A DNA stretch of 64,000 nucleotides from Actinomyces sp. ZJ308 (GCF_011752065.1 NZ_JAAIJY010000004.1:62001-126000); one strand, 5' to 3'. Positions 42,971 to 52,169 are shown, counted from the stretch's first letter. Program-made: numbers and translations. The notes: generated by a model from the sequence alone, not told the origin.

Positions 42971-45691
42971 GTGAGTCAGACGATCCCCTCTCGCCCGCCG
43001 CAGTCCCGGCGGAAGGCACGTCAGCGGGCGGAAGACGCCGCTAAAGACGTTGCGGGAGGCGATGCGGGCAGTGTCCGCGAGCGCGAGGTGCGCGGTGAGC
43101 AGGAGGTCGTCGACCTCGCCTACAGCGAGCTGGACCGTCAGCTGGCCCAGGCCCGCCGCTCCCTGGCCCGCACCGAGGCCCAGGGCGTCAGCGGCACCCA
43201 CCAGTCGCGCGGGGAGCGGGACGCCTACGCCGTGCACTACTCGTCGTTGGTCTCCTCCCTGGAGGGGGTCGAGGACCGCCTGGTCTTCGGGCGGATGGAC
43301 ATGAGCCGGGCTCCCGACGACGCGGCGGGGTCAGCCGGCGCAGGAGCCGTCTCCGGATCCGCTTCGGCCTCCTCTCCCGGCTCGGGCCGGGGCGTGGGCA
43401 GCTCCTCCCCGGTGACCGATGGGGGGCGGCGCCACTACGTGGGTCGGATCGGGCTGCAGGACGCTCAGCACCGCGAGGTGATCCTGGACTGGCGCGCGCC
43501 CCTGGCCCGGGCCTTCTACCAGGCCACGGCCTCCCATCCGATGGGGCTGGTGCGCCGTCGGCACATCGACACCCGGGCCCGCCAGGTGCTCGGGGTGGAG
43601 GACGAGGTCCTCGACCTGGACGCCCTGGAGGCGGGCGGCGCCCCGGCGGGAGCGTCCGGCGCCGCAGTGGCAGCCGGGCAGTTGCAGGGAGAGGGCGCCC
43701 TCATCGCCGCGATGTCCACGGCCCGCGACGGCCGGATGGGTGACATCGTGGCCACGATCCAGGCCGAGCAGGACCGGATCGTCACCTCCTCGGGCCGGGG
43801 CGTGCTCGTGGTCCAGGGCGGCCCGGGAACCGGCAAGACGGCGGTGGCGCTGCACCGGGTGGCCTACCTGTTCTACTCCGAGCGCGAGCGCCTGGAGCGC
43901 TCGGGCGTGCTGCTGGTGGGGCCGTCACGGACCTTCCTGCGCTACGTGGAGCAGGTGCTGCCCTCCCTGGGTGAGACGGGCGTGGTATCCACCACGATCG
44001 GGGACCTGGTGCCGGGCGTGCGGGCCACCGCGCAGGAGGATGCCCGCATCGCCGAGATCAAGGGGCGCGCCCTGTGGGTCAAGGCCCTGGAGTCCGCGGT
44101 GCGGGGCCTCCAGCGCGTCCCCGAGGCCCCGCGCGAGATCGAGGTCCAGGGGACGCGCCTGAGGCTGGAGCCCGGCGACGTGCGCGAGGCGGCCTCCCGG
44201 GCCCGCCGGGGCGGCAAGCCCCACAACCTGGCCCGGGAGACCTTCGTGCTGTGGCTGCTGGAGCGCCTGACCGACCAGTACGCGGCGGCCACGAACCAGG
44301 ACGCCTCGGACGCGGACACGCGCGCCTGGATCCGGGAGGAGATCCGCACCGCCCGAGACGCCCGCCGGGAGATCAACCTGTGCTGGATGCCGACGACGCC
44401 CGAGGGGCTGCTGGAGCGGCTGTGGAGCCGGCCGGCCCTCCTGGAGCAGGTGGCGCCGTCCCTGAGCGAGCAGGAGCGGGCTCTGCTGTACCGGGAGCCG
44501 GGAGGCGCTCTCACCCCGGCGGACGTCCCGCTCATTGACGAGCTGGCCGAGCTGCTGGGGCCCAGCGAGGACGCCCAGGCCCGACGCGCCCGGCTGGAGG
44601 CCCGGCGCCGTGAGGACCTGGTGGCCTACGCGGCCCAAGCGATCGAGTCCCAGGACCTGGGGGACGGGATGGTCAGCGCAGAGATGCTCGCCGACCGGGT
44701 CTCCCAGGGCGGTCCCACGCTCACCCTGGCCGAGCGGGCGCGTGCGGATCGGACGTGGACCTACGGGCACGTCGTCGTCGACGAGGCCCAGGAGCTCGGT
44801 GCCATGGCCTGGCGGGCGCTGGCGCGCCGCTGCCCGGTGCGCTCCTTCACGGTGGTGGGAGACCTGGCGCAGTACTCGGGGCCCCACGCCCCGGACAGCT
44901 GGGGCGAGGTGCTCTCCGCCCTGGGGACGGCGTCGGCGCAGGAGCCCGGCGGACAGTCCCGCTCCCAGTCCCGTCACCGGGCCCGCTCGCGCTCCCGGCA
45001 GGGCAGGCAGTCGGGGCGCTCGCGCGGCGGGTCGACCCCGCTGCGCGAGGAGGCGCTCAGCGTCTGCTACCGCACGCCGGCCACGATCATGGAGGTCGCC
45101 GAGGAGACGGTGACGCAGCTGGGCCATCCGCCGGTCTACCCGGTGCGCTCGGTACGCGACCTGCCCGACTGCCTCGAAATCACTGAGATCACTGAGACCT
45201 CTGCATTCCCCGACATCGCAGAGAACTCAGAAGCCACTGAGGTCACTGAGGTCGCCGGGGACGCGCGGGCCACGCCCGCGCCGGAGGGCCCGGCGGGTGA
45301 GGACTCCGGCGCCTGGGCGCAGGCTCTGCGCGAGGCCGTGCGCGAGGAGTCGGCCCGTCTTGACCAGGAGGTGGGCTCCGGCGTCGGGCGTATCGCGGTC
45401 ATCTCCCCCTCGCCCCGCCGCACCGAGGCGCTGCTGCGCCAGGACCCGGTCCTGGACGCCGCGATGGAGGCGCCGGGCGGGGACGTGCTGCGTTCACGGC
45501 TGCTGGTGGTCAGCCCGATGCTGTCCAAGGGGCTGGAGTTCGACGTCGTCGTGCTGGTCGACCCGGCTGAGATCGGTGAGCGCAGCGCGGGCGACCTGTA
45601 CGTGGCGATGACCCGGCCCACGCGCCGCCTGCGGGTGGTCAGCCGTCTTCCTCTGCCTCAGGGTCTCGAGGCACCCGCCGGCGCCCGGTGA
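42971..45691 (+). CDS. HelD-like RNA polymerase-associated helicase
   Basis: UvrD/SF1-type ATPase of the HelD group, which binds RNA polymerase and frees stalled complexes. 906 residues from GTG 42971 (GAGGT upstream); ATG 42959 is an alternative. A coiled-coil N-terminal arm (EQEVVDLAYSELDRQLAQARRSLART) precedes YVGRIGLQDAQHREVILDWRAPLARAFYQA. Walker A is VVQGGPGTGKTAVALHR (about 285), Walker B VVDEAQELGAMAWRAL (about 600), with RSFTVVGDLAQYSGP, LLVVSPMLSKGLEFDVVVLVDPAEI and YVAMTRPTRRLRVV following. Low-complexity inserts interrupt it at about 120-145, 660-690 (Ser/Arg) and 735-765 (Thr/Glu). A rifamycin-resistance role is known for some HelD/HelR proteins; nothing here proves it. Confidence 0.88.
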   Translation: MSQTIPSRPPQSRRKARQRAEDAAKDVAGGDAGSVREREVRGEQEVVDLAYSELDRQLAQARRSLARTEAQGVSGTHQSRGERDAYAVHYSSLVSSLEGVEDRLVFGRMDMSRAPDDAAGSAGAGAVSGSASASSPGSGRGVGSSSPVTDGGRRHYVGRIGLQDAQHREVILDWRAPLARAFYQATASHPMGLVRRRHIDTRARQVLGVEDEVLDLDALEAGGAPAGASGAAVAAGQLQGEGALIAAMSTARDGRMGDIVATIQAEQDRIVTSSGRGVLVVQGGPGTGKTAVALHRVAYLFYSERERLERSGVLLVGPSRTFLRYVEQVLPSLGETGVVSTTIGDLVPGVRATAQEDARIAEIKGRALWVKALESAVRGLQRVPEAPREIEVQGTRLRLEPGDVREAASRARRGGKPHNLARETFVLWLLERLTDQYAAATNQDASDADTRAWIREEIRTARDARREINLCWMPTTPEGLLERLWSRPALLEQVAPSLSEQERALLYREPGGALTPADVPLIDELAELLGPSEDAQARRARLEARRREDLVAYAAQAIESQDLGDGMVSAEMLADRVSQGGPTLTLAERARADRTWTYGHVVVDEAQELGAMAWRALARRCPVRSFTVVGDLAQYSGPHAPDSWGEVLSALGTASAQEPGGQSRSQSRHRARSRSRQGRQSGRSRGGSTPLREEALSVCYRTPATIMEVAEETVTQLGHPPVYPVRSVRDLPDCLEITEITETSAFPDIAENSEATEVTEVAGDARATPAPEGPAGEDSGAWAQALREAVREESARLDQEVGSGVGRIAVISPSPRRTEALLRQDPVLDAAMEAPGGDVLRSRLLVVSPMLSKGLEFDVVVLVDPAEIGERSAGDLYVAMTRPTRRLRVVSRLPLPQGLEAPAGAR
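45178..45253 (+). repeat. Short ACTGAG-type repeat inside HelD-like gene
   Basis: Imperfect tandem units of the kind atcactgag / gtcactgag encode EITEITET and EATEVTEV. The segment is noticeably poorer in G and C than its surroundings and lies in a variable loop before the C-terminal helicase motifs. Confidence 0.6.
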
Positions 45692-45729
45692 GCGGGATCG
45701 CACACGGCCGTCGGCGGCACTGACCACGC

Positions 45730-45752
45730 AGGTTACGCCACCGTAGGTTACG
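45730..45752 (+). promoter_or_regulatory. Direct repeat AGGTTACG upstream of acyl-CoA ligase
   Basis: AGGTTACG occurs at 45730-45737 and 45745-45752 (15-nt period), about 100 nt before the first ligase start; between them TACG-N4-CGTA forms a small palindrome. A regulator site is likely; its protein is unknown. Confidence 0.4.
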
Positions 45753-45850
45753 GTTGCTCCTGACATCTCGCCGTTGTGCCCGGTGGCACCTGCGGCGGGC
45801 GGGACCTTCCTGTCAGCGGAAGGCTCACGGCAGACAAGGGGGGAAGACCC

Positions 45851-47818
45851 ATGAGCGCTCCACGCACGTCGCCACCCAGTGGGAACGGCCACGCCGGCGA
45901 GCCCGGTCCGGTGGACGAGGTCGTCTCGGCGACCGGCTCGGGCGTCTCGCGGGAGGCCGTTCTCGACGCCGTCTACCGGGAGGCCGGGGTGCCCGACACG
46001 GTGGCCGCGGTGAGCGAGCCCCTGTCCTGCATGCTGCGCGACGCCGCCCGGAACTTCCCCGACCGGGTCGCCCTGGACTTCCTGGGCGCCACCACCACCT
46101 ACTCCCAGCTGGAGACCCAGGTGGCTCGGGCCGCCGAGGCCCTGCGGGGTCTGGGGGTCGGGCGCGGGGACGTCGTCGGGGTCATTCTGCCCAACTGCCC
46201 CCAGCACGTGGTCCTGGCCTATGCGGCCTGGCGCATCGGCGCGATCGTCGCCGAGCACAACCCGCTGGCGCCGGCCGCTCAGCTGCGCGAGCAGTTCCAC
46301 ATCCATCGCGGGCGCGTCATCATCGCCTGGGAGAAGACCCTCGAGCGCCTCGTGGCGGCGGTCGGCTCCCTGGAGGCGGCGGGCCTGGGGGGCCTGAGCG
46401 TGTACTCGGTGGACCTGTCCCGGCACCTGCCGCTGCGCAGCCGTCTGGCTTTGAGGCTGCCGGTGGCCGCGGCCCGCACCCAGCGCCACGAGCTGCGCGG
46501 GAGGGTTCCGGCCGGGGTGCGTTCCTGGGACGACCTGGCGGCGTCGGCCACGCCCCTGGCCACGGGCTTCCCCCTGCCGGGCGTCTCGGACACCGCTGCA
46601 CTGCTGTACACCGGCGGGACCACGGGCACGCCCAAGGCGGTGTGCCTGACGCATGAGAACCTGCGCTCCAACGCCGAGATGTCCCTGGCCTGGGCCTCGC
46701 GCACCACGAGCGTGGGCAAGGAGACCTTCTACGCCGTCCTGCCCTTCTTCCACGCCTTCGGCATGTCCCTGTCGCTGCTGTGCGCGGTGGGGCTGGCCGC
46801 CACCCAGGTGGTGCTGCCCAAGTTCGGGGCGGACCTGGTGCTGGCCGCCTGGAAGCGGCGCCCGGCCACCTTCTTCCCGGGGGTGCCGGTCATGTTCGAC
46901 CGCCTGGTGACCAAGGCCCGGGCCACGGGCGCCGACCTGTCCTCCTGCACGATCGCGGTGTGCGGAGCGGCCCCCAACCCGCTGGCCGTTGCCCAGGCCT
47001 GGGAGGAGGCCACCGGCGGCACGATCATCGAGGGCTACGGCATGACCGAGTCCTCCCCCATCATCCTGGGCAACCCCATCTCGCCGGCGCGCCGCCCCGG
47101 CACCCTGGGGGTGCCCTACCCCTCCACGCAGGTGCGGCTGGTGGATCCCGAGGACGTCGAGCGGGAGGTGGCTCCCGGCGAGGTCGGCGAGCTGCTGGCC
47201 CGCGGTCCGCAGGTCTTCACCGGCTACTGGGACAATCCCGAGGAGAGCGCCGAGGTGCTGCTGCCCGGCGGCTGGCTGCGCACCGGCGACCTGGTGCGCC
47301 AGGAGGAGGACGGCTTCTACGTCATCGCCGACCGCCGCAAGGAGCTCATCATCTCAGGGGGCTTCAACATCTACCCCACGGAGGTGGAGGCGGCGGTGCG
47401 CTCAATGCCGCAGGTGGAGGAGGTCGCCGTCGTCGGGCTGCCGGCCGAGGCCGGCAACGAGTCCGTCGTCGCCGCGATCCTGCCCAAGGAGGGCCAGACC
47501 GTCACCCTGGAGCAGGTGCGCGAGTGGGCGGCCAAGACCCTGTCCAACTACGCCCTGCCGCGTCAGATCGCGATCCTTTCCGAGATGCCCCGATCCCAGA
47601 TCGGCAAGGTCCTGCGCCGCGTGGTGCGCGAGGAGCTCCTGGCGGCCCGGGAGGCGGCCTCCGGTGCCGCGACGGCGGCAGCCGTTTCCATCGTCGAGCA
47701 CTTCCCCGGCAGGAGCGAGCGCAGGGACGACGGCAAGGATGACAGCAGACATGACGGTAGGGACGGCACTAGGAACGACGCCAGGCACGGCAGAGAGAAC
47801 GGCCATGCCCCCCACTGA
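45851..47818 (+). CDS. Long-chain fatty-acid--CoA ligase (first of tandem pair)
   Basis: AMP-forming ligase that activates fatty acids to acyl-CoA. 655 residues from ATG 45851 with GGGGGAAG upstream. ALLYTGGTTGTPKAVCLTHENL (about 250-270) is the ATP/P-loop, EGYGMTESSPIILGNP the adenylate motif, GELLARGPQVFTGYWDNPEE and GWLRTGDLV the hinge region, DRRKELIISGGFNIYPTEVEAAV the C-terminal domain, and RSQIGKVLRRVVRE holds the catalytic Lys. It ends in a 50-residue Asp/Arg/His/Gly tail absent from the next gene. Chain length is not readable. Confidence 0.92.
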   Translation: MSAPRTSPPSGNGHAGEPGPVDEVVSATGSGVSREAVLDAVYREAGVPDTVAAVSEPLSCMLRDAARNFPDRVALDFLGATTTYSQLETQVARAAEALRGLGVGRGDVVGVILPNCPQHVVLAYAAWRIGAIVAEHNPLAPAAQLREQFHIHRGRVIIAWEKTLERLVAAVGSLEAAGLGGLSVYSVDLSRHLPLRSRLALRLPVAAARTQRHELRGRVPAGVRSWDDLAASATPLATGFPLPGVSDTAALLYTGGTTGTPKAVCLTHENLRSNAEMSLAWASRTTSVGKETFYAVLPFFHAFGMSLSLLCAVGLAATQVVLPKFGADLVLAAWKRRPATFFPGVPVMFDRLVTKARATGADLSSCTIAVCGAAPNPLAVAQAWEEATGGTIIEGYGMTESSPIILGNPISPARRPGTLGVPYPSTQVRLVDPEDVEREVAPGEVGELLARGPQVFTGYWDNPEESAEVLLPGGWLRTGDLVRQEEDGFYVIADRRKELIISGGFNIYPTEVEAAVRSMPQVEEVAVVGLPAEAGNESVVAAILPKEGQTVTLEQVREWAAKTLSNYALPRQIAILSEMPRSQIGKVLRRVVREELLAAREAASGAATAAAVSIVEHFPGRSERRDDGKDDSRHDGRDGTRNDARHGRENGHAPH

Positions 47819-47899
47819 GCTCACCGCCCCCGCGCACCCTGCGCACCACTGACATCCCTCACTCCCGCACACCGAGACCGCCCACCCGACCCCACAGAC

Positions 47900-49690
47900 A
47901 TGAGCAACAGCACCATCGACGCCGGCGCCCGGCCGCAGCAGGCCACCGAGGACTACCACCGCTACCTGCGCCCTCACTACCAGCCGGGGATCCCCGCGGC
48001 GGTCGAGGTGCCCGACGCGCCCCTGAGCGAGCTGCTGGAGACGGCAGCGCGCTTCTACCCCGACCGGGTCGCCATCGACTTCCTGGGCGCCGCGATGACC
48101 TACCGCGAGCTGCTCGAGGCCTCCGAGCGCGCGGCGCAGGTACTGCGCACCTCGGGCGTGCACAAGGGCGACCGGGTGGCCCTCATCATGCCGAACTGCC
48201 CGCAGCACGCCGTCGCGCTCTACGGGGCCCTGCGCGTCGGGGCGATCGTGGCCGAGCACAACCCGCTGGCCCCCGCCGAGGAGATCCGCTCCCAGCTGGA
48301 CGCGCATGGCGCTCAGGTCGTCATCGTGTGGGAGAAGGGCGTCGATCTCGTCTGCGATCCTGGGGATCCTGAGGGTTCTGCGACCCAGGCGGCCTGCGGG
48401 GACCGGCTCGGGGGCCGCACGGTCTTCACCGTGGACCTCTCGGCCGCGATGCCGGTGCGCCTACGCGCCGCGCTGCGTCTGCCGGTGGAGCGGGCCCGCC
48501 GCCAGAGGGCGGCCTTCCGGGCAGGCAGCCTGCCAGGCGGCGTGCGCTCCTGGGACAGGGAGGTGGCCGGCGCCCACCGGATCCCCTCGCGCTTCCCCTA
48601 CCCGGCGGGCTCGGACGTCGCGGTCCTGCTGCACACCGGCGGGACGACCGGTACCCCCAAGGCGGCGATGCTCACCCACCAGAACCTTCGGGCCAATGCC
48701 AACCAGGCCATCGCCTGGGTGCCGATGCTGCACGAGGGCGGGGAGAACTTCCTGTGCCTGCTGCCCTTCTTCCACGCCTTCGGGCTGACCTTCAACCTGT
48801 TCTGCGCGGTGCAGAAGGCCGCCACCCAGGTGATGCTGCCCAGGTTCTCGGTGGACCAGGTGCTCGAGGCGCACGAGCGGCGCCCCTTCACCTTCTTCGT
48901 CGGGGTGCCGGTCATGTTCGAGCGGATCCTCGAGGGCGCCCAGAGAAGGGGCACGAGCCTGCGCACCCTGCGCTACGGGGTGTGCGGGGCCGCCCCGATG
49001 CCTCCGGAGGTCGGTGCCCGCTGGGAGAAGGCGACCGGCGGCTACTTCGTCGAGGGTTACGGCATGACCGAGACGAGCCCGATCGTCGCGGGCACGCCCA
49101 TGGGACCCTCACGGCGGCTCGGCGCCCTGGGCCTGCCGTTCCCCTCCACGGATGTGCGCATCGTCGACCCCGAGGACCCGGACCCGGCCCGGGAGGTTCC
49201 CGACGGCGAGCCGGGCGAGCTGCTAGTGCGCGGCCCCCAGGTCTTCGCCGGCTACTGGGAGGACGAGGAGGCCACCCGGGCCGCGATCCTGCCGGACGGC
49301 TGGCTGCGCACGGGTGACATCGTGCGCCGCGAGGACTCCTTCCTGTGGATGGCCGACCGCAAGCGCGAGCTCATCCTGACCGGCGGCTTCAACGTCTACC
49401 CCAGTCAGGTCGAGGCGGCGATCCGCTCCTTGGAGGGCGTGGCCGACGTCGCCGTCGTGGGGCTGCCCGACGGCGCCAGGGGCGAGCTCGTGTGCGCCGC
49501 CGTCGTCCTGGCCGACGGGGCCGCTGCCGCTTCAGTGACCCTGGAGGCGGTTCGCGAGCACGCCGAGCGGACGGTTCCGCGCTACGCGCTGCCCCGCCGC
49601 TTGGAGATCATCGAGGAGATGCCCCGTTCCCAGATCGGCAAGGTCCTGCGCCGCGTCGTGCGCGAGCGGGTGCTCGCTGCAGGCGGCTGA
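47900..49690 (+). CDS. Long-chain fatty-acid--CoA ligase (second of tandem pair)
   Basis: 596-residue paralogue of the preceding ligase with the same motif set: LLHTGGTTGTPKAAMLTHQNL (about 247), EGYGMTETSPIVAGTP, GELLVRGPQVFAGYWEDEEA, GWLRTGDIV, DRKRELILTGGFNVYPSQVEAAI and RSQIGKVLRRVVRERVL. Long stretches correspond closely, suggesting an old tandem duplication. A short insert (CDPGDPEGSATQAACGD, about 152-170) distinguishes it. The gap to the first gene is 81 nt, so they probably share a transcript and may divide substrates. Confidence 0.92.
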   Translation: MSNSTIDAGARPQQATEDYHRYLRPHYQPGIPAAVEVPDAPLSELLETAARFYPDRVAIDFLGAAMTYRELLEASERAAQVLRTSGVHKGDRVALIMPNCPQHAVALYGALRVGAIVAEHNPLAPAEEIRSQLDAHGAQVVIVWEKGVDLVCDPGDPEGSATQAACGDRLGGRTVFTVDLSAAMPVRLRAALRLPVERARRQRAAFRAGSLPGGVRSWDREVAGAHRIPSRFPYPAGSDVAVLLHTGGTTGTPKAAMLTHQNLRANANQAIAWVPMLHEGGENFLCLLPFFHAFGLTFNLFCAVQKAATQVMLPRFSVDQVLEAHERRPFTFFVGVPVMFERILEGAQRRGTSLRTLRYGVCGAAPMPPEVGARWEKATGGYFVEGYGMTETSPIVAGTPMGPSRRLGALGLPFPSTDVRIVDPEDPDPAREVPDGEPGELLVRGPQVFAGYWEDEEATRAAILPDGWLRTGDIVRREDSFLWMADRKRELILTGGFNVYPSQVEAAIRSLEGVADVAVVGLPDGARGELVCAAVVLADGAAAASVTLEAVREHAERTVPRYALPRRLEIIEEMPRSQIGKVLRRVVRERVLAAGG

Positions 49691-49717
49691 TTCGCCCCCA
49701 GCCGTTCCTCGCCGGCG

Positions 49718-50164
49718 CTACGGGGTGAGCGCACGCTCCCAGGGCTCGATCTCGCCGGGGATCACCCGGAGGATCGGGTGCGCCTTGAGACGGTCCGGCA
49801 GAGGCAGGAGATCCGGGGCGCGCACGGCCAGCTTGGCCTCGAGGTGCCTGCGCTCCAAGTCCATCTGCCCCTCGGTCACCGTCAGGACGACGCCGGAGCA
49901 GCCAGCCTCCGGCACGTCGATGCGGGAGGCGTCGAAGCGGTAGCCGCGCCGGACGGCCTCCTCACGCAGCCCCCACAGGTAGGCGCCCACCGCAGCAGCC
50001 GGCGTCGTCGGGGCGGATACTCCGCGGAAGCGCTCGAGCTGGGGGTGGTTGCGGTAGCCGCGGGTGCGCCCGGCCAGGACCGCCTGGGCCAGCAGCGACT
50101 CTCTCCAGCAGGCTACCAGCCCCGCACGGTCCAGGTGGGAGGGGTGAAGCGACCACATGCGCAT
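49718..50164 (-). CDS. Pyrimidine dimer DNA glycosylase / endonuclease V family protein
   Basis: 148 residues. MRMWSLHPSHLDRAGLVACWRESLLAQAVLAGRTRGYRNHPQLERFRG matches the Pyr_excise family, whose prototype, phage T4 endonuclease V, uses its N-terminal residue and a Glu near position 23 to remove UV dimers. A Glu is present at about position 22 (WRESLLAQ). The C-terminal half (RGYRFDASRIDVPE...) is also typical of cellular members. Possible role in UV repair; cellular homologues are little studied. Lies 27 nt upstream of dapA in the same direction. Confidence 0.82.
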   Translation of the reverse strand: MRMWSLHPSHLDRAGLVACWRESLLAQAVLAGRTRGYRNHPQLERFRGVSAPTTPAAAVGAYLWGLREEAVRRGYRFDASRIDVPEAGCSGVVLTVTEGQMDLERRHLEAKLAVRAPDLLPLPDRLKAHPILRVIPGEIEPWERALTP

Positions 50165-50191
50165 GACTGCGGTCCCTGCCGTCTTACAGGC

Positions 50192-51088
50192 CTACAGGAG
50201 CCCGGAGGCGGCCAGGACCTCGCGCAGCGCGGCGACCTCGTCGGCCTCGGCGCGCACGAGGGGCAGGCGCAGGGTGGGGCTGGGCAGGCGCCCCTGCAGG
50301 TGCAGGGCCTCCTTGGCCATGACGGCGCCCTGACCGCCGCCCATGATGGCGTGGACCAGGGGACGCAGCGTCCGGGCCAGGGCGCGGGCACTGGCCAGGT
50401 CACCGGCGTCGACGGCGGCGATCATGTCCCGCCAGGAGTGGGCGTCGGCGTGGGCGGCCACGGAGATGACTCCGGAGGCGCCGTGGGCGAGCCAGGCGAA
50501 GTTGAGGCCGTCGTCACCGGAGTAGTACTCCAGGCCCGTGGACTCCATGCGCCTGAAGCCCTGCTCGACGTCCCCGGTGGCGTCCTTGACGGCCTTGACC
50601 CGGGGGTTGCCGGCCAGGCGGGCCAGGGTGGCCTCGGTGATCCGCACGCCGGTGCGCCCGGGGATGTCGTAGATCATGACGGGCAGGTCGGTGGCCTCGA
50701 CGACGGCGTTGATGTGCTGGTAGACGCCCTCCTGGCTGGGGCGGTTGTAGTAGGGGGCGTTGATGAGCAGGCCCTCGGCACCGGCCTCCTGGGAGGCCTG
50801 GCCGATGCGCACCGCGTGGGCCGTGTCGTTGGAACCGGCGCCGGCCATGACCATGGCGCGTCCGGCCAGGGCGTCCTTGACCTGACGGATCAGCTCCTGC
50901 TTCTCGGGGGTGTGGGTGGTCGGGGACTCTCCAGTGGTGCCCGACAGGAGGATCATGTCGGCGCCGTCGTCGACGAGGCTGACCGCCAGGGCACGGGCGG
51001 CGTCGAAGTCGACCTCCCCGTCGGGCGTGAAGGGCGTGACCATGGCGACGCCGACGGAACCGAAGCTGCGAGAAGGGGCTGCGCTCAT
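50192..51088 (-). CDS. dapA: 4-hydroxy-tetrahydrodipicolinate synthase
   Basis: Condenses pyruvate with aspartate semialdehyde, the first committed step to diaminopimelate and lysine. 298 residues, a (beta/alpha)8 barrel. GVAMVTPFTPDGEVDFDAARAL, LLSGTTGESPTTHTPEK, MIYDIPGRTGVRI (Tyr about 138) and VKAVKDATGDVEQG (Schiff-base Lys about 164) are all present. dapB lies about 1.1 kb away in the same direction, interrupted by a plus-strand acetyltransferase gene. Confidence 0.96.
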   Translation of the reverse strand: MSAAPSRSFGSVGVAMVTPFTPDGEVDFDAARALAVSLVDDGADMILLSGTTGESPTTHTPEKQELIRQVKDALAGRAMVMAGAGSNDTAHAVRIGQASQEAGAEGLLINAPYYNRPSQEGVYQHINAVVEATDLPVMIYDIPGRTGVRITEATLARLAGNPRVKAVKDATGDVEQGFRRMESTGLEYYSGDDGLNFAWLAHGASGVISVAAHADAHSWRDMIAAVDAGDLASARALARTLRPLVHAIMGGGQGAVMAKEALHLQGRLPSPTLRLPLVRAEADEVAALREVLAASGLL

Positions 51089-51410
51089 GGTGCCACCCTA
51101 ACGCCCACGGGAGCGGCGGAAGACGCGTTCTCACGATCTGTCGGATAGGCCAGGAGCGGTCCGCCTACGAGCCGATACGAGCCGATTTGTCCGTATGGGA
51201 CGACTTTGAAGCCTCCGTCCCCTACCAGTGCCGGGACGGGAACTCTCTGACCTGCACAAACGCAATCCGCCCCCGTGAGACGGCCAGCCAAAGTCGTCCC
51301 GTACGGACACTTTCCCGCCATATGCCTTGCCACCGAGCCCTCTCCAGATCTTGTACCCACGGCACCCGGGCCTCCGACACCGATATGCGCAACGGTCCTA
51401 GGCTCGAGTC
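51089..51410. other. 322-bp gap with inverted-repeat element
   Basis: No gene is supported. It holds a tandem acgagccgat (two copies ending about 51187) and, directly after, the 120-bp element bounded by 20-bp inverted repeats listed separately. Confidence 0.6.
51189..51308. repeat. 120-bp element with 20-bp terminal inverted repeats
   Basis: The left arm (51189-51208, beginning GTCCGTATGGGACG) and right arm (51289-51308) are complementary at 19 of 20 positions. Inside is a further CCGTCCC/GGGACGG pair (51215-51221 and 51233-51239). Arms, size and lack of coding capacity resemble a MITE, or a large regulatory hairpin in the dapA leader. No obvious target-site duplication was seen. Confidence 0.6.
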
Positions 51411-52169
51411 ATGGACTCCTCGACCCCCGCAAGCCCCTCACCTTCCGCAAGCCCGGACGACTCCTTCCTGGGGGCCGGCCCGCTGGCCGGACTTGGCCCG
51501 GACCTGGACGCGCGAACGCCGCACCGGCACGCCCGTGCGGACCACAACGAGCATGACGATAGCGAGCACCCCCATGGCGGCGCCCAGGGCCCGGCTGGCT
51601 TCGTACGTCCGGCCCGGACGGAGGACCTGAAGGCGATCGGCCGGGTTCAGGCCGCCACGATGCTCGCCTCCCTGCAGACCGGGCACGCCGCTGAGCACGG
51701 CTCGGCCCTGCCCGAGGGAGTGCGGGCCATGATCGCCGCCCCGGTCATCGCGGCCGGCTGGGAGGCGGCCGTGGCCGAACCGCCCTCGCCCCGGCACCAC
51801 GTCCTGGTGGCCACCACCGCCGGGGACAGTACCGAGGAGCGGGCGGTGGTGGGTCTGCTGGGCCTGGCCCCCACGCAGTCCGTGGACGCCGACGGCCAGG
51901 TCGATGAGGCCGGCGTCCGAGCCGTGGAGGTCACGGCCCTGGGCGTGGAGCCCGCCAGCCAGCGCCGGGGCCATGGGTCCAGGCTCCTGGCCGCCGCCGT
52001 GGACCTGGCCCGCCAGGACGACGCCAGGGCGCTGGTGGCCTGGGCCGTGCGCGGGGACGAGTCGGTCAGCCGGCTCCTGGCCTCGGTCGGCATGGCGCCC
52101 ACCGGGGCGCACCGGGTGCTCGGCGTCGGTGAGGGCATCACCGAGGACTGCTGGGCGGCCTCACTGTAG
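51411..52169 (+). CDS. GNAT-family acetyltransferase
   Basis: 252 residues. The first 60 are Ser/Pro/His-rich and probably disordered; the GNAT fold starts at GFVRPARTEDLKAIGRVQAATM. VEVTALGVEPASQRRGHGSRLLAAAVDLARQDDARALVAWAVRGDESVSRLLASVGMAPTG contains the acetyl-CoA loop (RRGHGSRLL). The substrate is unknown. It lies convergent with dapB and divergent from dapA. Confidence 0.82.
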   Translation: MDSSTPASPSPSASPDDSFLGAGPLAGLGPDLDARTPHRHARADHNEHDDSEHPHGGAQGPAGFVRPARTEDLKAIGRVQAATMLASLQTGHAAEHGSALPEGVRAMIAAPVIAAGWEAAVAEPPSPRHHVLVATTAGDSTEERAVVGLLGLAPTQSVDADGQVDEAGVRAVEVTALGVEPASQRRGHGSRLLAAAVDLARQDDARALVAWAVRGDESVSRLLASVGMAPTGAHRVLGVGEGITEDCWAASL

